From assembly GCF_016406325.1 (NCBI RefSeq), contig NZ_CP066370.1:620001-684000 (forward strand): 64,000 nt of DNA. Direction: 5' to 3'. Shown one piece after another: positions 27,579-38,148 of the stretch. Position 1 is the first letter of the stretch, and each line of letters begins with the position of its first letter. Source of the DNA: Shewanella putrefaciens (lineage in GTDB: Bacteria > Pseudomonadota > Gammaproteobacteria > Enterobacterales > Shewanellaceae). The notes under the pieces are model-generated. The model was not told where the DNA came from and ran no database searches. It worked only from the letters and a program-made list of their open reading frames with translations. Position numbers and translations under genes: made by a program.

Positions 27579-27854
27579 TCAGCAGGCTTCGTCAAATTTA
27601 GCATCGATTAATGCGCAAATAGCATCAAGCGCGAGTTCTGCATCTGGGCCCTCTGCAATTAGCTTGATGGTTTTCCCCATACCCGTTTCAAGCATCAAAA
27701 GACCAAGCACACTTGCCGCTGAGGCTTGTTTATCGCCTTGTATTAACGTTATTGTGGCATCAAACTCAGAGGCCAACACCACCAATTTTGTGGCGGCGCG
27801 GGCGTGTAAACCGAGCTTATTACAGATGGTAATCTGACGTTCAAGCTTTGGCAT
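27579..27854 (-). CDS. npr: Phosphocarrier NPr of the nitrogen PTS
   Basis: 91 residues, HPr fold. The phosphorylated histidine is His17 in LGLHARAAT, and Ser appears in the regulatory helix region ([14 protein letters not shown]). It passes phosphate from PtsP to PtsN. It overlaps rapZ by 14 bases, the typical rpoN-operon order (rpoN, hpf, ptsN, rapZ, npr). Confidence 0.95.
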   Translation of the reverse strand: MPKLERQITICNKLGLHARAATKLVVLASEFDATITLIQGDKQASAASVLGLLMLETGMGKTIKLIAEGPDAELALDAICALIDAKFDEAC

Positions 27855-28695
27855 GATCTAGCTCTCGATGGCGTACATTGACCTTATGTTTACCATTACT
27901 AAATCGCTTCGCTAATTGTTCTGCCACATAAACTGATCTGTGCTGTCCACCTGTGCAACCAATCGCAATGGTTAAATAACTGCGATTATTACGCTCAAGG
28001 TGTGGTAACCAGGTTTCTAGTAAGTTTTCTATCTGCCAAATGAACTTGTTTACCAGGGGCTGGCGATTCAAAAACTCAGCCACAGGTTCGTCTAGGCCTG
28101 TCAGTGGACGCAATGCTAACTCCCAATGGGGGTTAGGTAAAAAGCGCACATCGAACATAAAGTCGGCTTCTGTAGGCATGCCATTTTTAAAGCCAAAGGA
28201 CTCAAAGTAGATGACTAATTCTTTATCAACGCTACCAAGAAGAATTTGTCTGACTTGATCGCTTAAATCATAGATATTTAAATTTGAAGTATCTATGTAG
28301 TGATCTACCAGTTTGGACATAGGTTCGAGCAGTTTGCCTTCAAGTTTAATGGCTTCTTGTAGGGATACACGACTTTTAGATAACGGGTGCAGGCGGCGTG
28401 TTTCACTGTAGCGTTTAAGTAACACTTTATCGCTTGAATTGAGGAAGAAGCTGGTAATCTCCGTCCCTGCTGGCAGGTTAGAAAGCTGCTGAACCAGCAC
28501 TTTATCTTGCTCTGGCATATTACGAACATCGACACTAATGGCGACAAGATCGTTACTGCCTTTGAGTTGCTCAAGCAAACTGCCTATTAGTGGCAAGGGA
28601 AGGTTATCGACACAGTAATAGCCGAGATCTTCAAGTACCCTAAGTGCGACAGATTTGCCTGAGCCAGAGCGGCCTGACACTATGACCAGTTTCAT
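27841..28695 (-). CDS. rapZ: RNase adaptor protein RapZ
   Basis: 284 residues. A P-loop GRSGSGKS spans 8-15. The C-terminal domain contains [19 protein letters not shown] and ends with a basic segment (HRELDHAKA). In E. coli RapZ presents the sRNA GlmZ to RNase E and senses glucosamine-6-phosphate; no GlmZ is visible in this window. It overlaps both neighbours (ptsN and npr), so it is tightly coupled. Confidence 0.95.
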   Translation of the reverse strand: MKLVIVSGRSGSGKSVALRVLEDLGYYCVDNLPLPLIGSLLEQLKGSNDLVAISVDVRNMPEQDKVLVQQLSNLPAGTEITSFFLNSSDKVLLKRYSETRRLHPLSKSRVSLQEAIKLEGKLLEPMSKLVDHYIDTSNLNIYDLSDQVRQILLGSVDKELVIYFESFGFKNGMPTEADFMFDVRFLPNPHWELALRPLTGLDEPVAEFLNRQPLVNKFIWQIENLLETWLPHLERNNRSYLTIAIGCTGGQHRSVYVAEQLAKRFSNGKHKVNVRHRELDHAKA

Positions 28696-29135
28696 CCAGT
28701 GATTACCTGATAGAGTTCCGTTTCATCATGCGTCTTACGCAGTTGTTTTAATATTTGTTTATCACTTAGCTTTTCTGCCATGCACGACAACGTGCTTAGG
28801 TGCTGTTGGCATTGATCCGCCGGCACAAGCAGTGCAAACAAAATATCAACAGGTTGCTTATCGATAGCGTCGAAAGCTATCGGTTCCTCACATTTTACGA
28901 GTATTGCAATGGGTTGTGTAATATCGGTTAATCGACCATGTGGAATGGCGATACCGTTACCTATACCTGTGCTCCCCATCTTTTCGCGCGCCACAAGGCT
29001 TTCGAAGATCTCTTGAGATGAGAGGGTGGGGTACTGGGCAGCGGCTAAGTCACTGATGAGTTCCAGTACCTTTTTTTTACTGCCCGGAGTGGCGCAGGTA
29101 GTGCACTCCGGCCTCAGTATGGTACAAAGTTCCAT
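28692..29135 (-). CDS. ptsN: Nitrogen-PTS EIIA protein PtsN
   Basis: 147 residues, EIIA-Ntr domain. The active-site histidine is His66 in GIAIPHGRL, and [15 protein letters not shown] is a family block. It accepts phosphate from NPr and regulates potassium and nitrogen functions. Three cysteines in the first 15 residues ([12 protein letters not shown]) are unusual and could be redox-active or bind metal; this is only an observation. It overlaps rapZ by four bases. Confidence 0.95.
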   Translation of the reverse strand: MELCTILRPECTTCATPGSKKKVLELISDLAAAQYPTLSSQEIFESLVAREKMGSTGIGNGIAIPHGRLTDITQPIAILVKCEEPIAFDAIDKQPVDILFALLVPADQCQQHLSTLSCMAEKLSDKQILKQLRKTHDETELYQVITG

Positions 29136-29137
29136 TA

Positions 29138-29425
29138 TTAGTGTTTTGTTAACTTCTCTTTGTGTTTAATAACCTGACGATCAAGTTTATCGATCAGGAC
29201 GTCTATGGCAGCATACATGTCAGTATGCTCTGAAGTTGCAAAAACTTCACCACCGGTGAGGTTGATTCGCGCTTCGGCAATCTGTTGCATTTTCTCAACA
29301 TTGAGCACAACGTGCACATTATGGATCTGTTCGAAATGGCGTTCAAGTTTTGAAAATTTTTCCTCTACATATGCCCGTAACGATTCAGTAATCTCGATAT
29401 GGTGTCCAATGAGCTTTATTTGCAT
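29138..29425 (-). CDS. hpf: Ribosome hibernation promoting factor (short HPF)
   Basis: 95 residues from ATG 29425, preceded by GGAGGACG; the longer upstream frame is not part of it. The product begins MQIKLIGHHIEITESLRAYV and has the HPF/YfiA fold with basic residues along the helices. The short length makes it HPF rather than the long two-domain form. It dimerises 70S ribosomes in stationary phase. It lies between rpoN and ptsN. Confidence 0.94.
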   Translation of the reverse strand: MQIKLIGHHIEITESLRAYVEEKFSKLERHFEQIHNVHVVLNVEKMQQIAEARINLTGGEVFATSEHTDMYAAIDVLIDKLDRQVIKHKEKLTKH

Positions 29426-29453
29426 AGAAACGTCCTCCGATATCCATAGTAGG

Positions 29454-30929
29454 CTATAAACTTTTACGCTGATTGGAAGGGGGAATAAGCATTGCTTCTC
29501 GATACTTCGCAATGGTTCTGCGCGCAACATTTATTCCCTGTTCTGCCAGAAGTTGTGCCATCTTACTGTCGCTTAATGGTTTTTTCTGGTTTTCCGCGGC
29601 AACCAGTTTTTTAATAAAGGCTCTGATTGCTGTGGATGAGCACTCACCGCCATCGTCAGTCCCGACATGGCTTGAGAAGAAGTATTTTAGTTCAAAAAGT
29701 CCCTTAGGGGTATGCATGTATTTTTGAGTTGTGACCCGTGAGATGGTGGACTCATGCATTTCAACCGCTTCGGCTATATCGTTAAGTACCATAGGTTTCA
29801 TGGCTTCTTCACCGTACTCAAAGAAGCCTTGTTGGTATTGAACGATACAATTGGCTACTTTGAGTAAGGTGTCGTTACGACTTTCTAAGCTCTTGATAAA
29901 CCATTTGGCTTCCTGCAGATGGCCACGAATAAATTGGCTGTCTGCTTGGCTTTTTGTGCTGCGAGCCATGGCGGCATATTGCTGGTTTACATTGATTTTG
30001 GGCATGCAATCTGGGTTGAGTTCTACCACCCAACGGCCATTTTTCTTCGATACTGACACATCTGGGATCACATATTCTTCATCCATCGGTGTGATCAACA
30101 AACCTGGGCGAGGGTTCAGCGTTTGTATCAGTGCGATACCATCCCGAAGTTCATCTTCTTTCAGTTTGGTTTTACGCATTAACAGCCTAAAATCGCGAGC
30201 AGCGATCAGATCTAAATGATCTTTGATCAACATGCGGGCATTTTCGAGATGTGGTGTGTCCGGCGAAAAATGGGATAGCTGGATCAGTAAACATTCGCTG
30301 AGATCTCTTGCTGCAACACCAACAGGATCAAAGTGTTGGATACGTTTAAGTACAGCTTCGACTTCGTCCAACTCAATCTCAGGATTTCCCATCGCTTCGA
30401 GAATATCTTCAGTACTTTGGGTGAGATAGCCCTGATCATCAATAGCATCAATAATGGCAGTGGCAATGGCAAGATCGGTTTCAGAGAAGGGGGTGAGGTT
30501 TTTTTGCCATTCTAAATGTTCATGCAGGCCCTCGCTGGTTTCCCCCTGAAAGGGCATGTCGTCTTCTCTACTGCCACCTGAACCTGAGTTGGGTGAGGCG
30601 GTAAATACTTCATCCCAAGTGGTATCCATGGGCAGTTCATCTGGCATAGATTCTTTGGTCAAGGATTCTGCGGTATCAACAGTGGAGCTATCTTGTTCGG
30701 GGGGCAGTGGGCTTGATTCGCTGAAATCGGTGTCTGATAAATTCTGGTTGCGTTCTGTAGGTGCGTCAAATTGCTCATCTTCCAGCTCAAGAAGAGGATT
30801 AGAGTCTAAGGCTTGCTGGATCTCTTGTTGTAATTCCAATGACGAGAGCTGCAACAGACGAATCGCCTGTTGTAACTGTGGCGTCATGGTTAACTGTTGG
30901 CCCAGTTTGAGCTGGAGTGACGCTTTCAT
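29454..30929 (-). CDS. rpoN: RNA polymerase sigma-54 factor RpoN
   Basis: 491 residues. Region I is Gln/Leu-rich ([20 protein letters not shown]), region II is acidic (~50-115), then come the core-binding region, the HTH, and the RpoN box ARRTIAKYR at 469-477, which reads the -24 element. It directs enhancer-dependent promoters (nitrogen, flagella and others). It is transcribed after lptB with a 103-base gap and before hpf. Confidence 0.97.
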   Translation of the reverse strand: MKASLQLKLGQQLTMTPQLQQAIRLLQLSSLELQQEIQQALDSNPLLELEDEQFDAPTERNQNLSDTDFSESSPLPPEQDSSTVDTAESLTKESMPDELPMDTTWDEVFTASPNSGSGGSREDDMPFQGETSEGLHEHLEWQKNLTPFSETDLAIATAIIDAIDDQGYLTQSTEDILEAMGNPEIELDEVEAVLKRIQHFDPVGVAARDLSECLLIQLSHFSPDTPHLENARMLIKDHLDLIAARDFRLLMRKTKLKEDELRDGIALIQTLNPRPGLLITPMDEEYVIPDVSVSKKNGRWVVELNPDCMPKINVNQQYAAMARSTKSQADSQFIRGHLQEAKWFIKSLESRNDTLLKVANCIVQYQQGFFEYGEEAMKPMVLNDIAEAVEMHESTISRVTTQKYMHTPKGLFELKYFFSSHVGTDDGGECSSTAIRAFIKKLVAAENQKKPLSDSKMAQLLAEQGINVARRTIAKYREAMLIPPSNQRKSL

Positions 30930-31032
30930 GTTACCGCTGATCCCTACGTTATTATTTTTGAATGAGGCCGCTTGTTATCAGTGAGTGGAGTCTAGTCGCG
31001 ATAATTTTAGGCTATAGACTCCGCTGGAGTAA

Positions 31033-31764
31033 CTATAGCCTGAATTGTTCACCTAAGTACACAGCCCTAACTTGCTGATTGTCTAAGATCTCTGCAGGAG
31101 TTCCCTCGGCAATCAGGTTTCCATGACTTACTATGTAGGCATGTTCACATACGTCTAATGTTTCTCGGACATTGTGGTCTGTGATAAGTACGCCTAAGCC
31201 ACGACTCTTAAGTTGTTCGATAATTTTTTTGATATCGATGACGGAAATCGGATCAACGCCCGCAAAAGGCTCATCGAGCAGAATAAACTTTGGATTGGCC
31301 GCGAGGGCGCGGGCAATTTCAACTCGGCGACGTTCACCCCCCGAAAGGGACATACCTTGGCTATCGCGAATATGGGTAATATGGAACTCTTCGAGTAGGT
31401 GTTCCAGTTCTTCTTCGCGTTCTTCGTCTTTTAGCTCTTTACGGGTTTGTAATACCGCCATGATATTGTCGTGAACGGTCAGCTTACGGAAGATACTGGC
31501 TTCTTGTGGTAAGTAACCAATTCCTTTGCGGGCGCGAAGATGCATAGGGTCTGCAGTTAAATCATCATTGTCGATAAAAATATGGCCTTTATCGCTTTTT
31601 ACTAACCCAACCACCATGTAAAAGGTCGTGGTTTTACCTGCACCATTTGGGCCGAGTAAGCCAACAATTTGGCCGGTTTTGACTGTCAGACTGACGTCTT
31701 TAACAACTTGGCGGTTTTTGTAGCTCTTCGCGAGATTTTGTGCTCTTAGGGTGATTTGGGTCAT
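31033..31764 (-). CDS. lptB: LPS export ATPase LptB
   Basis: 243 residues. Walker [10 protein letters not shown] (38-46), signature SLSGGERRR, Walker [14 protein letters not shown] and the switch histidine in LITDHNVRE. It is the cytoplasmic ATPase of LptB2FG, which drives LPS extraction from the inner membrane to the LptC-LptA bridge. It overlaps lptA by four bases; the order lptC-lptA-lptB is conserved. Confidence 0.97.
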   Translation of the reverse strand: MTQITLRAQNLAKSYKNRQVVKDVSLTVKTGQIVGLLGPNGAGKTTTFYMVVGLVKSDKGHIFIDNDDLTADPMHLRARKGIGYLPQEASIFRKLTVHDNIMAVLQTRKELKDEEREEELEHLLEEFHITHIRDSQGMSLSGGERRRVEIARALAANPKFILLDEPFAGVDPISVIDIKKIIEQLKSRGLGVLITDHNVRETLDVCEHAYIVSHGNLIAEGTPAEILDNQQVRAVYLGEQFRL

Positions 31765-32315
31765 TGAGAATCCTGCTCTTTCACAGGTTTATCTGCGGGT
31801 GTTTGGGTTTTGAGATCATCCTGATAGTTTTCAGGTTGGATGATAGTGATCACGCGATCATCACCACTCCCTGTGCTTTCTGCGATCAGTTTTTGTTGAA
31901 TGATGTTGTAACGAATGAGGTTACCTGTCACTTGACTGCCCGCTTGATCGAGGGAGGCCGAACCTGTCAGTGTTAATGTTCTTGTCGCCATTTCATAGCG
32001 AATTTCTTTAGCACTGGCGGAAGCAGGGCGACCGTCATCTAATATTTGGGTGTAAGTCGCGGGGTTGCCCGTTGCAACTAAGATTTTGCTGGTTTCACCA
32101 TCGGCAGAAAAGGCGCGAAGCTGGGCAGCTTGGATTTTGATTGAACCCTGTGTGACTTCTACCGGGCCAAAGAAGATGATTTGGTTGTTTTTGATATCTG
32201 CGGTCTGGCTAACGGCTTTAATTTTAACTTCTTGCTGCAGATCTGCGACTTTTGCATAAGCGCTCATGCTCATTATCAGCATTAAGCTGGCAAGTAATAT
32301 CTTATTTTGCTTCAT
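31761..32315 (-). CDS. lptA: LPS periplasmic bridge protein LptA
   Basis: 184 residues. A signal peptide ([17 protein letters not shown]) precedes an OstA/LptA beta-jellyroll (~30-150: [18 protein letters not shown] and [20 protein letters not shown]). The C-terminus is a hydrophilic tail. It polymerises across the periplasm to carry LPS from LptC to LptD. Overlaps of 14 bases with lptC and four with lptB show coupling. Confidence 0.95.
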   Translation of the reverse strand: MKQNKILLASLMLIMSMSAYAKVADLQQEVKIKAVSQTADIKNNQIIFFGPVEVTQGSIKIQAAQLRAFSADGETSKILVATGNPATYTQILDDGRPASASAKEIRYEMATRTLTLTGSASLDQAGSQVTGNLIRYNIIQQKLIAESTGSGDDRVITIIQPENYQDDLKTQTPADKPVKEQDSQ

Positions 32316-32862
32316 AGGTTCCTACTACCTGACTGGTCAATTGGACTTCCTGCGCGTTCAGGTCCGCATAAAGGCCTTGCCCTTGGATATTAAAATCTTT
32401 CCCTGTGACGTAAATGATACGGTCAGAGGTCATTATCATAGTGTTTAGATCAAGTTCTAAAAAACTAGTCGATAAGGTTTGTATCGGCTCTTCAGGGCTA
32501 ATGGCATCGATAATAACATTATTTTCTAATACAACCTTGCCTGTTTCTTTGTTGAGTTGTCCTTGATCCGCTCTGATCTGCCATTGTGCTTTGCCTTGGT
32601 CAGGATAAACAAGATATACAGGTTGAGTGAAATAGGTTTGGCTTTTTAGTTCATAGTGTTCCATGTGCTTGGCGGTGACACGGCTATTCACTTGACCTTG
32701 TTCATTAAATTCAATGCTACGCAGATCTTCAATAATGTAATCGGGACTATCTTGGTTATTCAAGCTGCTGTCTGTTTCGTTACCCCGCTTTTGTTGTACT
32801 TGCCAGTAGAGAATGAGGGCAGTACCAAAAAAGGCAATGATAGCGAGGGTCACACGACTCAT
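32302..32862 (-). CDS. lptC: LPS export protein LptC
   Basis: 186 residues. A single N-terminal membrane helix (LAIIAFFGTALILYWQV) anchors a periplasmic jellyroll domain (DYIIEDLRSIEFNEQGQV and KVVLENNVIIDA). It receives LPS from LptBFG and hands it to LptA. It overlaps kdsC by four bases. Confidence 0.95.
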   Translation of the reverse strand: MSRVTLAIIAFFGTALILYWQVQQKRGNETDSSLNNQDSPDYIIEDLRSIEFNEQGQVNSRVTAKHMEHYELKSQTYFTQPVYLVYPDQGKAQWQIRADQGQLNKETGKVVLENNVIIDAISPEEPIQTLSTSFLELDLNTMIMTSDRIIYVTGKDFNIQGQGLYADLNAQEVQLTSQVVGTYEAK

Positions 32863-33410
32863 ATACTCATCCCGTGGGCCGAAGTGAACTTATTTTGGCT
32901 TAACAGCAGTAAATCGGTTAATTCCCGTAGCGCGCCATGTCCGCCGTTGAGGTTGGTGACAAAGTGTGCCTGTTGGCGGACATAGGGATGACCATCGGCG
33001 ACACATACTGCTAAACCTACCGCGCTCATCACCGGAAGATCGACAATATCATCCCCGATGTAAGCCACTTCTTCTGGGATGACATTATAGTGTGATAGTA
33101 GGGCTTGATAAGGCTCGAATTTATTATCAACACCTTGATAAATATCTGTAATGCCTAGGGCAGTCATACGATTGGCAACAATCTTAGATTGGCGACCTGT
33201 AATAACTGCCATGTTAAAACCGCTGGTCAGTAGCGAGCGAACACCATAACCATCACGGGTATGAAATGCTTTAAGTTCTTCACCTGCATTACTTAAATAA
33301 ATGCGCCCGTCAGAAAATACGCCATCAACATCACAGATAAGCAGTTTTATTTTTTGTGCTCTTTGCCAAACATCATCGCTGATAGGGCCGTAAAATCCTT
33401 GCTGTGGCAT
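32859..33410 (-). CDS. kdsC: 3-deoxy-D-manno-octulosonate 8-phosphate phosphatase KdsC
   Basis: 183 residues, cap-less HAD phosphatase. Motif I is DVDGVFSDG with Asp27 (nucleophile) and Asp29; motif IV is YIGDDIVDLPVM. It makes free Kdo for the LPS inner core, after KdsD and KdsA. Its end overlaps lptC, and its start shares one base with the kdsD stop. Confidence 0.96.
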   Translation of the reverse strand: MPQQGFYGPISDDVWQRAQKIKLLICDVDGVFSDGRIYLSNAGEELKAFHTRDGYGVRSLLTSGFNMAVITGRQSKIVANRMTALGITDIYQGVDNKFEPYQALLSHYNVIPEEVAYIGDDIVDLPVMSAVGLAVCVADGHPYVRQQAHFVTNLNGGHGALRELTDLLLLSQNKFTSAHGMSI

Positions 33411-34387
33411 TAAATAACTCCTGCTTTAACCAAATCGAGCATATTAAGTGCTCCGATAGGATGGTGATCTTTGTTTATCACGATTAAACCATTAATATTT
33501 TTACTATCCATAACTTGTAGTGCTTGAGCCGCAAGTGCGCTATCGGTAATTGTGATGCAATTGCGAGTCATCACATCGGCAATTGGCGTTGTACGTAGAT
33601 TCACTTCTGCATCAATCACCCGACGTAAATCGCCATCGGTGAAAATGCCCACTAATTTATGCTGCTCATCAATAACCGCCGTCATACCTAAGCCTTTTTT
33701 GGATATTTCATAGAGGGCTTCGGTGATACAAATATCGTGATTGACAAGTGGTAACTCGTTACCGCTGTGCATAACATCGCGGACTCTTAGTAGCAATTTT
33801 CGGCCCAGTGCGCCACCTGGATGCGACATGGCAAAATCTTCGCGAGTAAAGCCTTTGGCTTGTAGTAGCGCAATAGCGATTGCATCACCCATCACGAGGG
33901 TTGCCGTTGTGCTGGAGGTGGGTGCAAGCCCAAGCGGGCAGGCCTCTTCTGGCACTTCTATACATAAATGGATTTTGGCCAGACGCGCCATCGTTGAATC
34001 GGGTTTACCTGTCATCGCAATCACGGGGATAGCTTTTCGTTGAATGACGGGCATTAAGGCCAAGATTTCACTGGATTCTCCCGAGTTTGATATTGCGAGA
34101 ATAATATCATTGTCTGAGAGCACACCAAGGTCCCCGTGGCTCGCTTCTCCGGGATGCACAAAAAATGCCGGAGTACCAGTGCTTGCCAGTGTCGCTGAAA
34201 TCTTATTGCCGATATGGCCTGATTTACCCATTCCCATAACAATAACTTTGCCAGAGCAGTTAAGAATTAACTCGCAAGCCTGTACAAATTCAATAGAATC
34301 AACATATTGATAAAGATTATCGAGGGCTAACTTTTCAATGTCGATAACTTTGCTGCCCCATTGGCGCAATTGTGATTGGTCTACCAT
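33410..34387 (-). CDS. kdsD: D-arabinose 5-phosphate isomerase KdsD
   Basis: 325 residues from ATG 34387 with AGAGAG before it. A SIS domain (~40-175: VIVMGMGKSGHIGNKISATL, HPGEASHGDLG and ISNSGESSEI) is followed by two CBS domains (~205-325). It converts ribulose-5-phosphate to arabinose-5-phosphate, the first step of Kdo synthesis. It heads the kdsD-kdsC-lptCAB transcript. The yrbG antiporter gene that precedes kdsD in E. coli is absent here. Confidence 0.96.
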   Translation of the reverse strand: MVDQSQLRQWGSKVIDIEKLALDNLYQYVDSIEFVQACELILNCSGKVIVMGMGKSGHIGNKISATLASTGTPAFFVHPGEASHGDLGVLSDNDIILAISNSGESSEILALMPVIQRKAIPVIAMTGKPDSTMARLAKIHLCIEVPEEACPLGLAPTSSTTATLVMGDAIAIALLQAKGFTREDFAMSHPGGALGRKLLLRVRDVMHSGNELPLVNHDICITEALYEISKKGLGMTAVIDEQHKLVGIFTDGDLRRVIDAEVNLRTTPIADVMTRNCITITDSALAAQALQVMDSKNINGLIVINKDHHPIGALNMLDLVKAGVI

Positions 34388-35040
34388 GTCTATCTCTCTT
34401 CTTGCATTGTCTTTGTCGCCCCATGGATGGGATTGGAATAGCACAATTTGGTACGCGATAAAGATGATAAATAAAAGGGCATCCTGCCAAGGTTATGTCG
34501 TTTTCTATGCTACTTTGTCATGGCCTTTATTTTTAGATTCGGTTTTGCGCCACGTTTGTCAATATTGCTCATTTTGCCTGTATGACGGCCATTTACCGTC
34601 CACCAAGGGTAAATCACTAGGCTAATGAAGCAGAATAGCGTGTTTAGTGCTTGAATGTCTTGAGCAATATCATCGTCTTTATCGTTTATTTTAATGGTTT
34701 TATGTGAGAGGGCAGCACGCTTGCTCGCTTTCTCTTTTAAATATGAGCAGTTAAGCTAGGGTTGTTTAACCGTCATTCTAACCTTGTGCAGTTATGATTT
34801 AGCAATCAATTAAAATAATTCGATCATTTAATTAACTCACCAGCGAACCCTGTGTAACAGTTTTCGCTGGAAATAAAAACTTAGCGCGCATTTTCGCTGG
34901 AAATAGGGCAAATTGAAAGTATCGCGGGGCGATAGTGTCGATTCTGTTGTAGGTTAAAGCGCAATTACGTACAATTTACGGCTCTTCGATTGGTCTGTCT
35001 AAAACTCAGATCACCTCTTTTTCAAATATCGGAATCAAGC
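34388..35040. other. Divergent regulatory region between kdsD and mlaF
   Basis: About 650 bases without a supported gene. It holds the TTCGCTGG repeats (listed separately) and, near 34945-34980, sequence likely to contain the mla promoter. Nothing else recognised. Confidence 0.5.
34840..34905 (+). promoter_or_regulatory. Repeated CCAGCGAA/TTCGCTGG sites upstream of mla
   Basis: CCAGCGAA (34840-34847) faces TTCGCTGG (34863-34870) as an inverted repeat with a 15-base loop. The longer unit TTTTCGCTGGAAATA occurs at 34861-34875 and again at 34891-34905, exactly 30 bases apart. Helical spacing near three turns suggests protein binding; a role as operators or as a duplicated promoter part is inferred. 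Confidence 0.4.
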
Positions 35041-35859
35041 ATGACTCAAGAACAAACGCCGCTGGTTGAGATCCGTCATTTGGGGTTTAGCCGCGGACAG
35101 CGTGTCATATATGAAGATATTAGCTTGTCTATTCCTCGGGGCAAAGTGACTGCCATCATGGGGCCAAGCGGGATTGGTAAAACCACACTCTTAAAGTTAA
35201 TCGGCGGGCAATTAACACCTACGCAGGGACAAGTGTTATTTGATGGGCATGATATCCATGCTGTGAGTCGAAATGAATTATTTGCCTTACGTAAACGCAT
35301 GAGCATGTTGTTCCAAAGTGGTGCTTTATTCACGGATATAAATGTGTTCGATAATGTCGCCTTTGCACTGCGTGAGCACTCGGGATTACCTGAAGAGATT
35401 ATTCGCACTATCGTGTTGATGAAACTTGAAGCCGTAGGTTTGCGTGGTGCGGCCCAGATGATGCCAAGCGAATTATCCGGCGGTATGCAGCGCCGTGCTG
35501 CATTAGCGCGCGCGATTGCCCTTGAGCCTGAAATGGTGATGTATGATGAACCCTTTGCGGGACAAGACCCTATCTCTATGGGGGTGTTAGTCAAGCTGAT
35601 TCGCGAGTTATCGGATGCGTTGAACTTAACTTCGATTGTCGTATCCCATGATGTGGATGAAGTGCTTGGCATTGCCGATTACGTGTATGTGGTGGCCGAT
35701 AAAAAAGTGATCGCCCATGGCACGCCAGAGGAATTAAAGTATGCCGATAATCCGCAGTTGAAACAGTTTATTCAAGGAGCGCCAGACGGTCCTGTGCCGT
35801 TTCATTATCCGGCAAATGATTACCAACAAGAATTAATGGCAAAAGGAGTTGGCAAGTGA
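35041..35859 (+). CDS. mlaF: Phospholipid transport ATPase MlaF
   Basis: 272 residues from ATG 35041. Walker [10 protein letters not shown], signature ELSGGMQRR, Walker [14 protein letters not shown] and switch VVSHDVDEV. It is the ATPase of the MlaFEDB complex in the inner membrane, which moves phospholipids between the membranes and maintains outer-membrane asymmetry. It overlaps mlaE by four bases. Confidence 0.96.
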   Translation: MTQEQTPLVEIRHLGFSRGQRVIYEDISLSIPRGKVTAIMGPSGIGKTTLLKLIGGQLTPTQGQVLFDGHDIHAVSRNELFALRKRMSMLFQSGALFTDINVFDNVAFALREHSGLPEEIIRTIVLMKLEAVGLRGAAQMMPSELSGGMQRRAALARAIALEPEMVMYDEPFAGQDPISMGVLVKLIRELSDALNLTSIVVSHDVDEVLGIADYVYVVADKKVIAHGTPEELKYADNPQLKQFIQGAPDGPVPFHYPANDYQQELMAKGVGK

Positions 35860-36641
35860 AGTTATTAGACAGTATTGCCGACCTAGGCCGTAGTGCGATT
35901 GAGTTAGTGCTCGGTTTTGGCCGTGCAGGTCTTATGTTGTGGGGAGCGATTTTTCGCTGGCCACGGGTGCGTAAAGGGTTCCCATTATTAGTGCGCCAGA
36001 TTTATGTCGTTGGTGTGCAATCTATGGTGATTATTGTTGTTTCAGGGCTCTTTATCGGCATGGTGCTCGCACTGCAAGGCTACAACATCTTAGTAGGCTT
36101 TGGCACTGAAGAAAGCCTAGGTCCTATGGTGGCATTGAGTTTATTGCGTGAGTTGGGGCCTGTTGTTACCGCGTTATTGTTTGCGGGACGGGCGGGTTCA
36201 GCATTAACCGCTGAAATCGGTTTAATGAAAAGCACTGAGCAGCTTTCCAGTTTAGAGATGATGGCTATCGATCCATTAAGACAAATTATTGCACCACGCT
36301 TTTGGGCTGGGGTGATCAGTATGCCATTATTGGCATTGATGTTTACCGCGGTCGGTATTTATGGCGGTCATCTTGTTGGTGTGGAGTGGAAGGGGATCGA
36401 CAGTGGTGCGTTTTGGTCGATTTTACAGGCATCAGTAGAATGGCAAAAAGACATACTTAATTGCCTGATCAAGAGTGGTGTATTTGCCGTAGTGGTCACT
36501 TGGATTGCGTTGTATCGTGGCTATCAAGTGATCCCAAATCCTGAGGGTATCAGCCGTGCAACAACGTCGACGGTAGTGCAGTCGAGTCTTGCCGTTCTGG
36601 CATTGGATTTTTTACTAACAGCCCTGATGTTTGGCAGCTAA
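35856..36641 (+). CDS. mlaE: Phospholipid transport permease MlaE
   Basis: 261 residues, with about five membrane segments. The family block is [21 protein letters not shown] followed by [20 protein letters not shown]. It is the permease of the Mla complex. Its start overlaps mlaF and mlaD follows after 56 bases. Confidence 0.96.
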   Translation: MKLLDSIADLGRSAIELVLGFGRAGLMLWGAIFRWPRVRKGFPLLVRQIYVVGVQSMVIIVVSGLFIGMVLALQGYNILVGFGTEESLGPMVALSLLRELGPVVTALLFAGRAGSALTAEIGLMKSTEQLSSLEMMAIDPLRQIIAPRFWAGVISMPLLALMFTAVGIYGGHLVGVEWKGIDSGAFWSILQASVEWQKDILNCLIKSGVFAVVVTWIALYRGYQVIPNPEGISRATTSTVVQSSLAVLALDFLLTALMFGS

Positions 36642-36697
36642 TGGATTATTGCGCCGTTAGACACAGTTTAGATGGATTAAGAGAGTGGTAACTGAGT

Positions 36698-37171
36698 ATG
36701 TTGACACGAAAAATTGAATTGTTAGTGGGTGTATTTCTTTTAACCGGTTTAGCCGCCTTTTTGGTATTGGTGTTTAATGTCGCCAATATTGAAGTGAAAA
36801 CCAGCGATAGCAGTTATACCTTAACGGCAAACTTTACCAATATTGGTGGCCTTAAAGTGCGTTCGCCTGTGAAAGTGGGCGGAGTGGTTGTTGGGCGAGT
36901 CAGTAGTATTGACCTTGATCCGGTTAAATTGGTTGCTGTCGTCACGATAGTTATGGATAAGCGTTACGATAAATTCCCAGAAACCAGTAGCTTAGCGATT
37001 CTCACTTCGGGTCTGTTAGGTGAGCAGTTTCTTGGTCTTACTCCAGGTTTTGTGGATGATGATATCGGCATGCTAAAAGATGGCGATAAAATTGATGATA
37101 CTCGCTCTGCCTTAGTGTTAGAGGATCTGATTGGTCAGTTCCTATATAGTATGGGTTCAAAGGATAAATAG
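36698..37171 (+). CDS. mlaD: Phospholipid-binding MCE protein MlaD
   Basis: 157 residues. One N-terminal membrane helix (KIELLVGVFLLTGLAAFLVLVF) and an MCE domain (~38-118: NIGGLKVRSPVKVGGVVVGRVSS, LLGEQFLGLTPG). It forms the hexameric periplasmic ring of the Mla complex. The C-terminus is slightly shorter than in E. coli. Confidence 0.96.
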   Translation: MLTRKIELLVGVFLLTGLAAFLVLVFNVANIEVKTSDSSYTLTANFTNIGGLKVRSPVKVGGVVVGRVSSIDLDPVKLVAVVTIVMDKRYDKFPETSSLAILTSGLLGEQFLGLTPGFVDDDIGMLKDGDKIDDTRSALVLEDLIGQFLYSMGSKDK

Positions 37172-37182
37172 GGGTTACTACT

Positions 37183-37848
37183 ATGTTTAAAAGCTTATCT
37201 CGCTTTTTACTGCCGTTAGTTATGGTCTTAGGTACAGCAAGTGCGCTTGCTTCTGATGCCACGGTAAACACTAAAGATCCATATGCCATGGTAAAATCCG
37301 TTGCGAATAAAACCTTCGATCGTTTCCATAAAGATAAAGCATTGATCGATGCGAATACCGATCACCTGAAAGTCATCGTCCATGAAGAACTCATGCCCTA
37401 CGTTGATTATAAATATGCCTCTTACAAGGTTTTAGGCCAGTACCTTAAAGATTCGACTGAAGATCAGCGTAATCGTTTTGTTGATGCTTTTGAGGGATAT
37501 TTAGTTACCACCTATGCACAAGCATTTACTGAATATACGAATCAGAAAGTTGAATTTTCCCCCGGCATTGATTTCAGCAATGAGAAAATTGTCGACGTTA
37601 ATGTGCAGATCATCGAACCGGGACGTCCACCGATTAAACTGTTGTTTAAAGTGCGTCGTTTAAAGGATGATTCATGGAAGGCGTTTGATTTAGTCGCTGA
37701 AGGTGTGAGTTTACTGTCATCTAAACAATCTGAAATTTCTAATCTTATTCGTCAACAGGGGATTGATCCTGTCATTAAGATGCTAGAAGAACGGACTAAA
37801 GACAAAGTCACCAAACAAGCTAAATCATCTGGGAACTCAATGTCGTGA
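37183..37848 (+). CDS. mlaC: Periplasmic phospholipid carrier MlaC
   Basis: 221 residues. A signal peptide (FLLPLVMVLGTASALAS) and an MlaC/Ttg2 domain (HEELMPYVDYKYASYKVLGQY; VVTTY-like LVTTYAQAFTEYTNQKVEF). It shuttles phospholipid between MlaA in the outer membrane and MlaD. AGGGG lies before ATG; the stop overlaps the mlaB start. Confidence 0.95.
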   Translation: MFKSLSRFLLPLVMVLGTASALASDATVNTKDPYAMVKSVANKTFDRFHKDKALIDANTDHLKVIVHEELMPYVDYKYASYKVLGQYLKDSTEDQRNRFVDAFEGYLVTTYAQAFTEYTNQKVEFSPGIDFSNEKIVDVNVQIIEPGRPPIKLLFKVRRLKDDSWKAFDLVAEGVSLLSSKQSEISNLIRQQGIDPVIKMLEERTKDKVTKQAKSSGNSMS

Positions 37849-38129
37849 TTGAATTTGTGCAGCAGGATACAGTTTGCCACCTCAAAGGACGTTTATCACA
37901 AACTCAAGTGATAGCCTTGTGGTCACAAAGACACAGCTTACTTAGCCCACAGACACAGGTGCTATCTTTGTCTGGGCTTGAATACAGTGATAGTGCTGGC
38001 GTAGCTTTTCTGCTGGCTTTAGTCAGTGAGCATAAAACCCCTCTCGCGCTGAGTTCCGCTTCGCAGCAACTTAAAAAATTAATTGATTTATATGATTTAC
38101 AGTCCTTCTTCTCTGAAGAAGCGATTTGA
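37845..38129 (+). CDS. mlaB: STAS-domain protein MlaB
   Basis: 94 residues from GTG 37845, overlapping the mlaC stop. The STAS motif LEYSDSAGVAFLLALV is complete, including the Ser/Asp pair. MlaB supports assembly and activity of MlaF in the cytoplasm. Confidence 0.92.
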   Translation: MIEFVQQDTVCHLKGRLSQTQVIALWSQRHSLLSPQTQVLSLSGLEYSDSAGVAFLLALVSEHKTPLALSSASQQLKKLIDLYDLQSFFSEEAI

Positions 38130-38148
38130 ATACAAGGTATTAGATTCT

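Noticed and set aside
38083..38148. Longer start for ibaG, overlapping mlaB
   Set aside because: The BolA family begins at MECSLIEQ (38149); the extension has no homologous sequence.
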